This document shows, piece after piece, positions 1 to 6,825 of a stretch of 64,000 nt of DNA. The notes under the pieces are model-generated. The model searched no databases, had not been told where the DNA came from, and saw only the letters and a list, made by a program, of their open reading frames with translations. Location of the stretch: the NCBI GenBank assembly GCA_030627905.1, contig DAOVRZ010000002.1, forward strand, positions 49,138 to 113,137. The letters run 5' to 3'. The stretch is from JAGMES01 sp023128035. GTDB lineage: Bacteria > Bacillota > Halanaerobiia > DY22613. The translations under genes were made by a program, and so were the position numbers. Position 1 is the stretch's first letter. Each line of letters starts with the position of its first letter.

Positions 1-2
1 TT

Positions 3-281
3 AATTTAATGAACGCTATAGATATAGCAGAAAACAGTCTTAAAACAATTTTGACAGATTTGCAAAATGCGTTGCCTGTTATTGAAAAAATAAAAGGTAT
101 CTGGAGTTCGATTTATAGTGATTTAGTTAATATTGAAAATGTAATTGATGAAGATATTTCTAAAGTTCCACCATTTTTAAAAGATTGCGGTATTCCATTA
201 GCAATTAAAGATTGGAAAAAAGTAGGTCAAGAAGCAGATAGTTTCAGAGTTAATGCTTATGTACAATTTCAAAAAAAATAA
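3..281 (+). CDS. C-terminal part of a small helical protein, paralogue of the 244-residue protein at 2677 (5' end outside window)
   Basis: The reading frame is open to the left window edge, and the first Met codon (position 9) has no ribosome site, so this is probably the tail of a longer gene. The visible ~92 residues align with the last ~85 residues of the protein at 2677-3411. Both have a Lys-Gly-Ile/Val-Trp segment followed by Ser-Asp-Leu, then a Trp-Lys/Glu-Lys-Val-Gly segment near the end. The sequence is predicted helical, with no signal peptide or membrane span in the visible part. It is followed after 27 bases by the large coiled-coil gene, so the three probably form one operon. Function is unknown; a role in a multi-component helical toxin is only a suggestion from the layout. 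Confidence 0.6.
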   Translation, partial: NLMNAIDIAENSLKTILTDLQNALPVIEKIKGIWSSIYSDLVNIENVIDEDISKVPPFLKDCGIPLAIKDWKKVGQEADSFRVNAYVQFQKK

Positions 282-308
282 AGCTTTTTAAATGGGATGG
301 AGATTAAT

Positions 309-2597
309 ATGAATTCAACTAGTATTAATTGGAGACTATTATTTAATACGACACAGGAAAAAGCTAAAATACCGGTAATTACAAAAGAAAATTATTCTAA
401 TCTAAAAACAATTATCCGCGAGATGTATATAGATTTAGGAGATATTAAAAATCAAATAACTCAAAAAGAATTAAATCCTCCGCTTATTTATATATTTGCG
501 GATGTTGTAAAAATTCCTGATAATTTTACATGGAATTTAAATAATAATGGTTTAATTATTGTTTCTAGAAGAATTGAGGTTGGGGAAAGTTCTAGCATTA
601 GTCTTGATTTAGGTGAGTGTAAAAGTACTAAATTAATAATTTATGCTGAGGAAATTTCCTCCAGTCTTAAGATTACTGGAATGTTGCCTAATGAAGAAAG
701 TAAAGATATTTATTTGCAAGATATTGAATCTTTAGGAAAAGTATTTTTAGGACGTAATAATGAATTGGCTGAAATGGATATCAATAATTTGGATATGGCT
801 ATTAGCTCAAACAGTGTAGATTTGCAAATTATTTTTTCAGCAATTTTCCAATATGCTACTATTTTATTTTATGAACAACCAGAAATTGCTTTTTCACAAC
901 TAAAATGGATAAAAGATTGTACAAAATTACTTTCAACATTTGATTCGATGTTTTGTCAGGCATCTTCATTATTAGTACTATTAAAAACTACAATGTCAGA
1001 TGTAACATTTGTTCCTTATCTGAGTCGTCAGATATATACTCAATCAATTAAAACTTTTGTGGACGTAGCACGTTCTTATGAAAATGAGTATACAAATTTT
1101 TGCAATTTAAATTGTTCTATTGATGATAGAAAAAAATCTGCAAATCTTATGTTACAACATTATCAGGATACAGTAGAATTTTCAAATTCTCTGATTGAGC
1201 AAACAAAAGAAAACTATAAATCTGCTGAAGCTGCTGTGCAAAGTATTTTAGCAGACTTTACATCGCAAAAAAATCAGGTTGAGCTAACAAAAATTAAGTT
1301 TGAATTTGAGTTAGACAAATGGAAGCGAAAAAAAGAATTAGAAGCCACTGTAAAAATTTTGACAGGAGTTTTTGAGTTTGTTGGAGCAATCGGGGCAATG
1401 TGTGTAGGTGATGAAGCAGCTGCACCGGCAGCCGAAAAAGCTACACAGACAGTAGCTGAATCTGCCATTGATTTTTCAAAACTAATGAAAAAGCTGAGCA
1501 CTCTCATTGAGGTTTTAAAAGATGTATATAACTTATCTAATCAAATATCAACGGCTACGGGTAATTTATCAGACATAGATGATTTAAAAAATACAATCAA
1601 GAAAGAAACTATAGATAAATTAGATGCACAGGATTTAACCTCAACAGTTGAATGGGATAATTTCAAATTAGAAGTTGATAATTATCTTGATATGGCAATT
1701 AAAGCAGATATACCGCAGACAAATAATTATAAATTACAATTAGAAAAAATGATTGTTTATGGTAAAGCTCTTGCTCAAAATCGAGTAGCATTAATCAAAG
1801 TTAGCCAGCAACTGGTTAAACTTCGCCTCAAAAAAGAAGTTGAAAAGAATCAGACAACACGAATTTCTAATTTTATTAAACAAATGTCTGAAGAAAAAGA
1901 AGAAAATGTTGAGTTAATGCAAGTGGTTTACGAACAATACTTAAATGTTAAGCGAGATTTATTTATATCAATTATTAACTACAGATGGGCATATAAATAC
2001 TGGGCTTTAAAAGAATCTTTAGTTAAGCCAGTTATGAGTGACAATATTTCAGAATTAAATGATGCTTTGAGTAATATCCAAAACGATTATAATAATGCAT
2101 TGCAATCTTTTAATCCGCCTCCACAGGAATTTTCAAATCTTGTTCTGACAATTAATGATGCTGATTTGCTTACTGTATTCAAAAAGAATAAAAAGTTAAT
2201 TTTACCGATAACACTTTCTAATGAGATTTTTAAAGGTTTTGAAAGGGTTAGAGTTAGAACAATAAGAGTTTGGATTAATGGTATAAAAACAGATATAAAT
2301 AAAGTTTCTGTTAAAATAACTAATTCAGGTAATTATAATGATACTTATGACGAAAAACCATTTTCTTTCACGTCAAATATTTTACAAAGATTATTCGAAT
2401 ATGAAATTGATACTAACAAAATTATTGTAGATGGTACAATTGCAGAAGAAGAAAAATTTGCTTATTTTGTACCTACTCCATTTTCTACTTGGAAAATCGA
2501 GGTAGCTGAATCTTTTAATCAGGGTCTGGATTTATCAGAAGTTGAATCAATAAAAATCGAATTCACTGGTGATATGATTGCAGATATGAATTTGTGA
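309..2597 (+). CDS. Large helical/coiled-coil protein with beta-rich C-terminus, possible toxin component
   Basis: I chose the ATG at 309 because a GGATGGAG ribosome site lies about six bases upstream; an in-frame ATG at 297 has no such site. The product is 762 residues. Residues ~1-150 look beta-rich. Residues ~160-640 are long helices rich in Lys, Glu and Asn, with a small-residue hydrophobic stretch (Gly-Ala-Ile-Gly-Ala, then Ala-rich) near residue 360 that could insert in a membrane. The last ~150 residues are beta-rich and end in a pattern (Pro-Phe-Ser-Thr-Trp-Lys-Ile-Glu-Val, then Leu-Ser-Glu-Val-Glu-Ser-Ile) that reminds me of the C-terminal region of Tc-toxin A subunits; this is a weak resemblance by eye. 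No signal peptide is seen. It sits between two paralogous small proteins, which suggests a multi-part complex. The gene exists with high confidence; the toxin role is inference. Confidence 0.8.
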   Translation: MNSTSINWRLLFNTTQEKAKIPVITKENYSNLKTIIREMYIDLGDIKNQITQKELNPPLIYIFADVVKIPDNFTWNLNNNGLIIVSRRIEVGESSSISLDLGECKSTKLIIYAEEISSSLKITGMLPNEESKDIYLQDIESLGKVFLGRNNELAEMDINNLDMAISSNSVDLQIIFSAIFQYATILFYEQPEIAFSQLKWIKDCTKLLSTFDSMFCQASSLLVLLKTTMSDVTFVPYLSRQIYTQSIKTFVDVARSYENEYTNFCNLNCSIDDRKKSANLMLQHYQDTVEFSNSLIEQTKENYKSAEAAVQSILADFTSQKNQVELTKIKFEFELDKWKRKKELEATVKILTGVFEFVGAIGAMCVGDEAAAPAAEKATQTVAESAIDFSKLMKKLSTLIEVLKDVYNLSNQISTATGNLSDIDDLKNTIKKETIDKLDAQDLTSTVEWDNFKLEVDNYLDMAIKADIPQTNNYKLQLEKMIVYGKALAQNRVALIKVSQQLVKLRLKKEVEKNQTTRISNFIKQMSEEKEENVELMQVVYEQYLNVKRDLFISIINYRWAYKYWALKESLVKPVMSDNISELNDALSNIQNDYNNALQSFNPPPQEFSNLVLTINDADLLTVFKKNKKLILPITLSNEIFKGFERVRVRTIRVWINGIKTDINKVSVKITNSGNYNDTYDEKPFSFTSNILQRLFEYEIDTNKIIVDGTIAEEEKFAYFVPTPFSTWKIEVAESFNQGLDLSEVESIKIEFTGDMIADMNL

Positions 2598-2617
2598 TAA
2601 ATAAGATAATAATAATT

Positions 2618-2648
2618 TAAAAGGGGAGTAAAAACTCCCTTTTTAAAT
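2618..2648 (+). terminator. Hairpin with T-run after the 762-residue gene
   Basis: AAAAGGGGAGT and ACTCCCTTTTT pair across an AAAA loop, with one G-T pair, and the right arm ends in a T-run. It lies 20 bases after the stop codon and could partly separate the 244-residue gene from its upstream genes. Confidence 0.7.
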
Positions 2649-2676
2649 TAGTTCACGACTTTAAAGGAGGAAAATT

Positions 2677-3411
2677 ATGAAATCAAACTTTAGTTTTGGT
2701 CCAGGGGCTTTACTTACAAAAGTTGGTTCGCCATTTTTAATTTCTAAAGAAGAGTGGAAAAAAGTAAATAAGTATGTACAGGAAATTAATTCTTATCCTG
2801 AAAAAAATGAATTTGAAAAAAGGTTTTTTAATAATATATTTACAGCAGCTAACACATGGCAAAATACTACCTTTCCAAAAATAATTTTATTTGCAAAACA
2901 AGTAAAAAGCTATGGTCAAACTTTTAGTAAAGAAAAGTATCAAATATTGAAAGAATCTCTTTCTAACAATGATAGAACTAGTATTGATAAAGTTTCTAAA
3001 GAAATTGCTTCAGTATTAAATAATAATCTAACATTAAATGAAGAAGTCGTAACTGAAGTAAATCAATTTATAGATGTCGCAAAACAAGCATCAGAAAGTG
3101 CTATGCCGTGGGGCGCTTTGACTATTGGAACACAACTAGGACCAGGAATGAGTGGATTATCACAAGAACAGATAAATTTTTTAGATTTAATGACAGATAT
3201 AGCTTTTCCACCGATAAATGTATTTGAAAAATGTAAAGGTGTATGGCAAGCGATTGAGTCAGATTTGACTTATATCCAAAATTTAATTAATGATGAAAAG
3301 ACGATTGATGATGCTTTTATAGCAGGACTTAATTTAGAGGAAGCAATTGATGATTGGGAGAAAGTAGGTATAGATGCAGAAAATTTTATTGAATTTAGTA
3401 ATAATTTATAG
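2677..3411 (+). CDS. 244-residue helical protein, possible alpha-pore-forming-toxin-like component
   Basis: A strong AAAGGAGG site stands just before the ATG. The protein is mainly helical. Its N-terminus is short and Gly/Pro-containing (FSFGPGALLTKVGSPFLISK), and Gly/Pro/Thr-rich residues near 145-160 could be a hydrophobic tongue. The C-terminal ~85 residues are homologous to the partial protein at the window start. The overall plan (long helices, a central less polar segment, a Trp-containing final helix) resembles two-part helical haemolysins such as XaxA/YaxA or HBL-type proteins, but no diagnostic motif was found. It follows the 762-residue gene after a hairpin and is followed at once by an IS-like fragment. 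Treat it as a hypothetical protein with a toxin-like context. Confidence 0.75.
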   Translation: MKSNFSFGPGALLTKVGSPFLISKEEWKKVNKYVQEINSYPEKNEFEKRFFNNIFTAANTWQNTTFPKIILFAKQVKSYGQTFSKEKYQILKESLSNNDRTSIDKVSKEIASVLNNNLTLNEEVVTEVNQFIDVAKQASESAMPWGALTIGTQLGPGMSGLSQEQINFLDLMTDIAFPPINVFEKCKGVWQAIESDLTYIQNLINDEKTIDDAFIAGLNLEEAIDDWEKVGIDAENFIEFSNNL

Positions 3412-3516
3412 TGAACTCGTCCAGCTAAAGCTGAACATCGGGGCTTCAGTAGGGGATTCTACCCCCACTGAAGATTAAAAACAATTTCCACCACTTATAG
3501 AAGTGGGGGTCTTATC
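3412..3516 (+). mobile_element. Orphan IS200/IS605-type right end or omega-RNA-like fragment
   Basis: Directly after the stop codon are two hairpins in the order usual downstream of tnpB genes: CTTCAGT...ACTGAAG around a G/C-rich internal pair (about 3443-3474), then CCACTTATAGAAGTGG followed by GGGTCTTATCTC (about 3492-3516). The leading stretch (GTCCAGCTAAAGCTGAACATC) also matches my memory of right ends of IS605-group elements in clostridia. No tnpA, tnpB or left end is present nearby, so this is a remnant or a solo non-coding end. Identification is by recalled pattern only. Confidence 0.5.
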
Positions 3517-3572
3517 TCAAAAGATAAACAGAAAAGTTTCACTAACTTTTCTGTTTATCTTTTGAATTTTTT
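3517..3572. terminator. Perfect 22-bp hairpin, probable terminator between convergent units
   Basis: Arms 3517-3538 and 3544-3565 are perfect reverse complements around a five-base loop (TCACT). A GAATTTTTTCC stretch follows on the plus strand, fitting termination of rightward transcription from the toxin-like operon. The right arm contains the last codons of the minus-strand gene at 3542-3832, so the same hairpin can form at the end of that leftward transcript, although no T-run follows on that strand. Confidence 0.6.
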
Positions 3573-3832
3573 CCACAATAAATTTTCATTGCATCATGCA
3601 TATATTTAGCAAGATCTGATTTAATATTTTCATAATATGCAGTGAAACGACTGTCTTCAACATACAAATCTGCAAGGCCACTATAAATTTGGATAGTGCA
3701 GGTATAGAAATTATCATTTATATACTTATGATGTTGAGCGATTAGCTTTAAAACTTCTTCATCCTGTGGTTCTCTATCCATAAGTAAAGCAATATTTTTT
3801 GGAATAACTAGATGTTTTTTGTTCACATTCAT
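3542..3832 (-). CDS. Stand-alone TipAS-domain protein (thiopeptide-binding domain of TipA-type regulators)
   Basis: The 96-residue product matches the TipAS pattern: a helix around Glu-Val-Leu-Lys-Leu-Ile-Ala-Gln-His-His, then Tyr-Thr-Cys-Thr and Ile-Tyr-Ser-Gly-Leu-Ala-Asp-Leu-Tyr-Val, then Asp-Ser-Arg-Phe-Thr-Ala-Tyr-Tyr-Glu, then Leu-Ala-Lys-Tyr-Met-His-Asp-Ala. In TipA regulators this domain follows a MerR-type DNA-binding domain and coiled coil and captures thiopeptide drugs. Here the MerR part is absent and the gene is less than half the usual length. The ribosome site is weak, so it may be a drug-sequestering single domain (as TipAS alone can be made) or a remnant. It is divergent from the flavin reductase gene, with about 95 bases between the starts. 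Confidence 0.65.
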   Translation of the reverse strand: MNVNKKHLVIPKNIALLMDREPQDEEVLKLIAQHHKYINDNFYTCTIQIYSGLADLYVEDSRFTAYYENIKSDLAKYMHDAMKIYCGKNSKDKQKS

Positions 3833-3846
3833 CTATAATTTTTTTA

Positions 3847-3875
3847 TTGTCAATTTATTAAAATGGTGATATAAT
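3847..3875 (+). promoter_or_regulatory. Promoter of the flavin reductase gene
   Basis: TTGTCA (3847-3852), a 17-base spacer and TATAAT (3870-3875) form a near-consensus vegetative promoter. The start codon at 3928 lies about 50 bases downstream. Confidence 0.7.
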
Positions 3876-3927
3876 CATGATGAGTATATGTTCATAATAA
3901 ATTGGTTAATTATTGGAGGTAAGTTTA

Positions 3928-4416
3928 ATGAAAAAAGAAGTAAAACAATTAAAAACATGTCTTAGACCGACATCAAGTGTAGTAGTTTCTTGCAGGGGAA
4001 AAAATGGAGAAAATAATGCTTTAGCAGTGGCTTATGCCTGTAACTGTAGTTATGCACCACCTATGGTAATGGTAGGAATTGTTCCAGATCGTCATTCTTA
4101 TCGTATGATAAAAGAAACTGGGGTTTTTGTTGTTAATGTAGTTACTAAAGAAACGAAAGATGCATTTACATATTTGGGAACACATAGTGGTCGTGATGAA
4201 AACAAATTAGATAAATTGGAACTTAACTATGAGAATGGAGTAAAGGTTGAGGCTCCTGTATTGTTAGATTTTCCAATAAATATTGAATGTACAGTTGTTG
4301 ATTCTATTAAAACAGGTTCTCATGAAATGTTTGTTGGAAAAGTTGAATATGTTCATGCTAACTCAGAATTAGTTAATGAAAATGGCGAAATTGACTATTC
4401 AAGTTTAGTGTTTTAA
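3928..4416 (+). CDS. Flavin reductase domain protein (flavoredoxin / DIM6-NTAB family)
   Basis: The ATG at 3928 follows GGAGG by eight bases; a frame-extending TTG at 3913 lies upstream of that site and is not used. The product is 162 residues, usual for this family of FMN-binding split-barrel proteins. Visible family features are an early Pro-Thr-Ser-Ser-Val-Val-Val-Ser-Cys segment, Asn-Ala-Leu-Ala-Val-Ala-Tyr, a Pro-Pro-Met-Val-Met-Val-Gly-Ile strand, Arg-His-Ser-Tyr, and Phe-Val-Val-Asn-Val-Val followed by a Ser-Gly-Arg-Asp-Glu-Asn-Lys stretch. Members bind FMN and act as cytoplasmic flavin reductases or electron carriers. It has its own promoter and terminator, so it is a single-gene unit; its partner is unknown. 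Confidence 0.85.
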   Translation: MKKEVKQLKTCLRPTSSVVVSCRGKNGENNALAVAYACNCSYAPPMVMVGIVPDRHSYRMIKETGVFVVNVVTKETKDAFTYLGTHSGRDENKLDKLELNYENGVKVEAPVLLDFPINIECTVVDSIKTGSHEMFVGKVEYVHANSELVNENGEIDYSSLVF

Positions 4417-4421
4417 CAGAT

Positions 4422-4452
4422 AAATAAGCTCTTTAGAAGGGCTTATTTTTTT
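4422..4452 (+). terminator. Terminator of the flavin reductase gene
   Basis: AATAAGC and GCTTATT pair around a short loop and are followed by a T-run, starting six bases after the stop codon. Confidence 0.8.
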
Positions 4453-4569
4453 ATCATAATATGATAAGTAGGAAATAAATTAAAAATAGCTAACTTTTAT
4501 TCAAGTCTGAAAGAATTGATTAGAAAAACGCGGAAAATAGTTTTAAGATAATAAAAAGGAGTGTTCAAA

Positions 4570-4908
4570 ATGCAAATTTTATGGTTAATTATTGGTCTAA
4601 TAATTCTTGGGTTATTAGTATTTATGATCACTATTAGAAAAAAGACTAAGCAGGAGCCTGATTATAGGACATTTTTTATCATTGGTGCTTCATGGATTCC
4701 TTTGGGGGTAGCTACAAAAAATTATGTTTTTTCAGTTATGGGAATTATTCTTCTAGCTGTGGGTTTGAAAAATAAAGATAAATGGTCAAATGTGAAAAAG
4801 TGGTCAGAACTTTCTCTTGAAGTAAAAAGAATTAAATTGGCTGTAGTAATTTTTCTTAGTTTGGTGTTAGTTGTAGGTATTGTGTTGTATGTGCTTAATA
4901 GGGGATAG
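4570..4908 (+). CDS. Small membrane protein of unknown function (three membrane segments)
   Basis: The ATG at 4570 is nine bases after AAAAGGAG; a GTG at 4561 overlaps that site and is unlikely. The 112-residue product has a hydrophobic N-terminal helix (residues ~3-21), a charged loop, a central pair of weaker hydrophobic segments (~35-65), and a C-terminal helix (~88-108). No conserved motif was recognised. It is followed after 34 bases by another small membrane protein, and the two are probably cotranscribed. Confidence 0.65.
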   Translation: MQILWLIIGLIILGLLVFMITIRKKTKQEPDYRTFFIIGASWIPLGVATKNYVFSVMGIILLAVGLKNKDKWSNVKKWSELSLEVKRIKLAVVIFLSLVLVVGIVLYVLNRG

Positions 4909-4942
4909 GAAGATTTGACGTCTATTCATAGGAGGGAAAAAT

Positions 4943-5347
4943 ATGTCAAAAACAAAAATCGGAATAATAATAAATTATCTAGCCCTTATACTATTCGTAA
5001 CATTATTTACTATTGGTAAAAAGATAGACTGGAATGTTCAAATAGTTATTGGAGTTATTGCAACAATACTTATCATAATTATTTGTTTTATAAAAGTCTA
5101 TCTTAAAAGTAGTTTATGGAAACTGGTACATAGACCACAGGAGAAACTTAATGAGAAAGAAAAGAGTACAATAAATACTTCTATTAGAAAGTCTTATCAA
5201 ATTTTTAGCATAACCACTCTCACAATTCTTTTTGTTTACGCTTTAGCTGAGACAAAGATAGGCATGGAATTAGTAGTTAGCCTTATATATTTTGCTCATA
5301 CACTCCCGTCGTCTTTAATAGCCTGGACTGAAAAAGAAATATGTTGA
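4943..5347 (+). CDS. Small membrane protein of unknown function
   Basis: A good AGGAGGG site precedes the ATG by seven bases. The 134 residues contain two N-terminal hydrophobic helices (about 7-24 and 30-53), a basic and acidic central loop with a His-Arg-Pro-Gln-Glu segment, and two C-terminal hydrophobic segments (about 90-125). I do not recognise a family. It forms a likely pair with the gene at 4570, and the decayed gene that follows starts only 22 bases downstream with its own ribosome site, so the three may once have been an operon. Confidence 0.65.
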   Translation: MSKTKIGIIINYLALILFVTLFTIGKKIDWNVQIVIGVIATILIIIICFIKVYLKSSLWKLVHRPQEKLNEKEKSTINTSIRKSYQIFSITTLTILFVYALAETKIGMELVVSLIYFAHTLPSSLIAWTEKEIC

Positions 5348-5369
5348 ATTTAGATGGGAGGAACCTTTG

Positions 5370-5818
5370 TTGCAACAAAAAAATAAATTCTTAATAATTA
5401 TGCTAAAAAAGTTTCTTATCCAAGTCCGCTTAAAGTATGGGCAGAACAATTAGAATTTGATATTTTTGCTACTAAAGATTCTAAACAATTTCAACAATAA
5501 CTGGTTAAAAACTATAAAGAAGATATTGATTTTTTAAACTCTTTTTTGATGGGATTGGAGTTTGATGGTTTTATCTTTGTTCATGCAGGTATAGATAATT
5601 GGAAGGATTCTGATCCTGAAATACTTTTAGCATGTAAAGAGTTTTATAATAAAAAATATAAGAGTAATAAAAATGTTGTTGTAGAACACTGGGAAGAAGT
5701 AACCAAATTACAAGCGTTAAAACAGGCAGATGTTGTCCTGCTCATAATTAATCCAAAATTGCCTGAACAATGGTATAGTCTGAACTATAAGATTGATGAG
5801 GAACCCCTTGTGTTGTGA
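5370..5818 (+). pseudogene. Decayed cytoplasmic protein gene (frameshift plus internal TAA)
   Basis: A GGGAGG site precedes a TTG start at 5370, but that frame soon becomes non-coding while a second frame starts to read like protein (Ala-Lys-Lys-Val-Ser-Tyr-Pro-Ser-Pro-Leu-Lys-Val-Trp). The second frame hits TAA at 5498 and then continues sensibly for another ~105 residues to 5818. The intact part (from an ATG at 5549) is soluble and acidic, with a hydrophobic strand (Val-Val-Leu-Leu-Ile-Ile-Asn-Pro) near the end. The family was not recognised. The 90-residue ORF could still be expressed, but it has no ribosome site of its own. Confidence 0.6.
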
Positions 5819-5822
5819 TATG

Positions 5823-5843
5823 CTCCCCTTATGGGGGAGTTTT
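5823..5843 (+). terminator. Terminator after the decayed gene
   Basis: CTCCCC and GGGGAG pair around a short loop and are followed by TTTT. A second T-run preceded by TAAGGGGG lies about 20 bases further on and could pair with the same C-run, giving an alternative hairpin. Confidence 0.65.
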
Positions 5844-5889
5844 ATCATTGAGTAAGGGGGTTTTTGCTTTGTAGGCATACTTTATCAAA

Positions 5890-6141
5890 TATAACTATAG
5901 AAATCATGATGGTAATGAGACGGTCAGACCTATGAATTTGATTCCAGCAATCAATTAGTGAAAGTTAAAGAAGCAATAAGAATTATTGGTAACTATTACT
6001 ACAATAGTGAAGGAAAAAGGTATAAGAAGATAGAAGAAAATACATATCCGGTATTATATTTATGGTGGAGAGAATCTTCTTGATGAAAAAATAGGAGCTA
6101 CTGAAATCTCTAAAATTGATTTGAATTTAATTAAATATTAA
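5890..6141 (+). pseudogene. Remnant coding stretch, broken into at least three frames
   Basis: Short coding-like pieces appear in order: one ending in Pro-Met-Asn-Leu-Ile-Pro-Ala-Ile-Asn and stopping at TAG/TGA near 5955, a second of ~40 residues (Lys-Glu-Ala-Ile-Arg-Ile-Ile-Gly-Asn-Tyr-Tyr-Tyr) ending at double TGA near 6083, and a third in another frame (Gly-Glu-Asn-Leu-Leu-Asp-Glu-Lys) ending at TAA 6141. This pattern fits a gene broken by a nonsense change and a frameshift. No family was recognised, and chance coding-like sequence cannot be excluded. Confidence 0.4.
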
Positions 6142-6159
6142 TAGAAGGGATGTTGTTAA

Positions 6160-6528
6160 ATGGGCTATATTGAGAACTTGGATGCAAAATTAGATAAACT
6201 TGTGGAAAAAAATATGGTTATTCCTAAACCAAAAACTAATGAACAATTTATAAAAGGTTGGGGAATGAGAAGAGGAGAAAAAGCTATAATATATTACATA
6301 CCTAATCACAAAAATAAGAATAAACCAAATCAGAAAGGAATTACTCTATCAGAAATTAGGCAATCATATAAACAGTTAATTGAAACTGGTGAACTAACAA
6401 GGAAATGGTTTGGTAAAAATTTATCTGAATGTGCTAAAGAAGGTGGTTGCAATTTTACAACAATTGGCGGGATATTAACGTTATTAGGTGTTGCTGCTTA
6501 TGAAGATAAAAAGTATTTAAATATATAA
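6160..6528 (+). CDS. Hypothetical 122-residue basic protein
   Basis: An AGAAGGG site stands before the ATG. The protein is Lys-rich, with an N-terminal helix (residues 3-20), a strand-like Lys-Ala-Ile-Ile-Tyr-Tyr-Ile-Pro segment, a Lys-Gly-Ile-Thr-Leu-Ser-Glu-Ile helix start, and a C-terminal Gly-Gly-Cys-Asn-Phe-Thr-Thr-Ile-Gly-Gly segment with a mildly hydrophobic tail. No membrane span or signal peptide is clear. The family is unknown. It follows the decayed stretch ending at 6141, so it may be the surviving member of an old pair such as toxin and immunity, but nothing in the sequence proves that. Confidence 0.6.
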   Translation: MGYIENLDAKLDKLVEKNMVIPKPKTNEQFIKGWGMRRGEKAIIYYIPNHKNKNKPNQKGITLSEIRQSYKQLIETGELTRKWFGKNLSECAKEGGCNFTTIGGILTLLGVAAYEDKKYLNI

Positions 6529-6825
6529 AATCAGTAAATATTGCCTTTAATTGTCTTTTTATAAGTAAAATCTCATTACTTTATTGAATGACTAATACTA
6601 GACTTAATGGAAGTGAACTTATCTCGCACTTTTTGTCCGTAATCTAACAATAAAAAAACAGGAAAAAGCGACCGGAAATAGAATTACTATAAGGGTAGTG
6701 TTTATATTTCGATATTTCCACTTCAAATTTTGAAGATGGAGAATGAAAAATTGAACTACCTTGTTTTTAAGGTAAAAATATTCAAAAACTTTTGACAATT
6801 ATAAATATAAAGGGAGGAAGTTTTT
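6529..6825. other. Intergenic stretch before hutU
   Basis: About 300 bases contain no gene. A palindrome CTTCAAATTTTGAAG lies near 6720-6735 and a small ACCTT...AAGGT hairpin near 6760-6775. A TTGACA at 6792 has no matching -10 element before the ribosome site, so I do not place the hutU promoter there. Nothing else is recognisable. Confidence 0.4.

Noticed and set aside
1274..1507. Minus-strand ORFs inside large plus-strand genes (here and throughout the NRPS genes)
   Set aside because: They are mirror frames of well-supported coding sequence, without ribosome sites or family features.
6792..6825. TTGACA before hutU as a promoter
   Set aside because: No -10 element lies at a proper distance; the ribosome site occupies that position.
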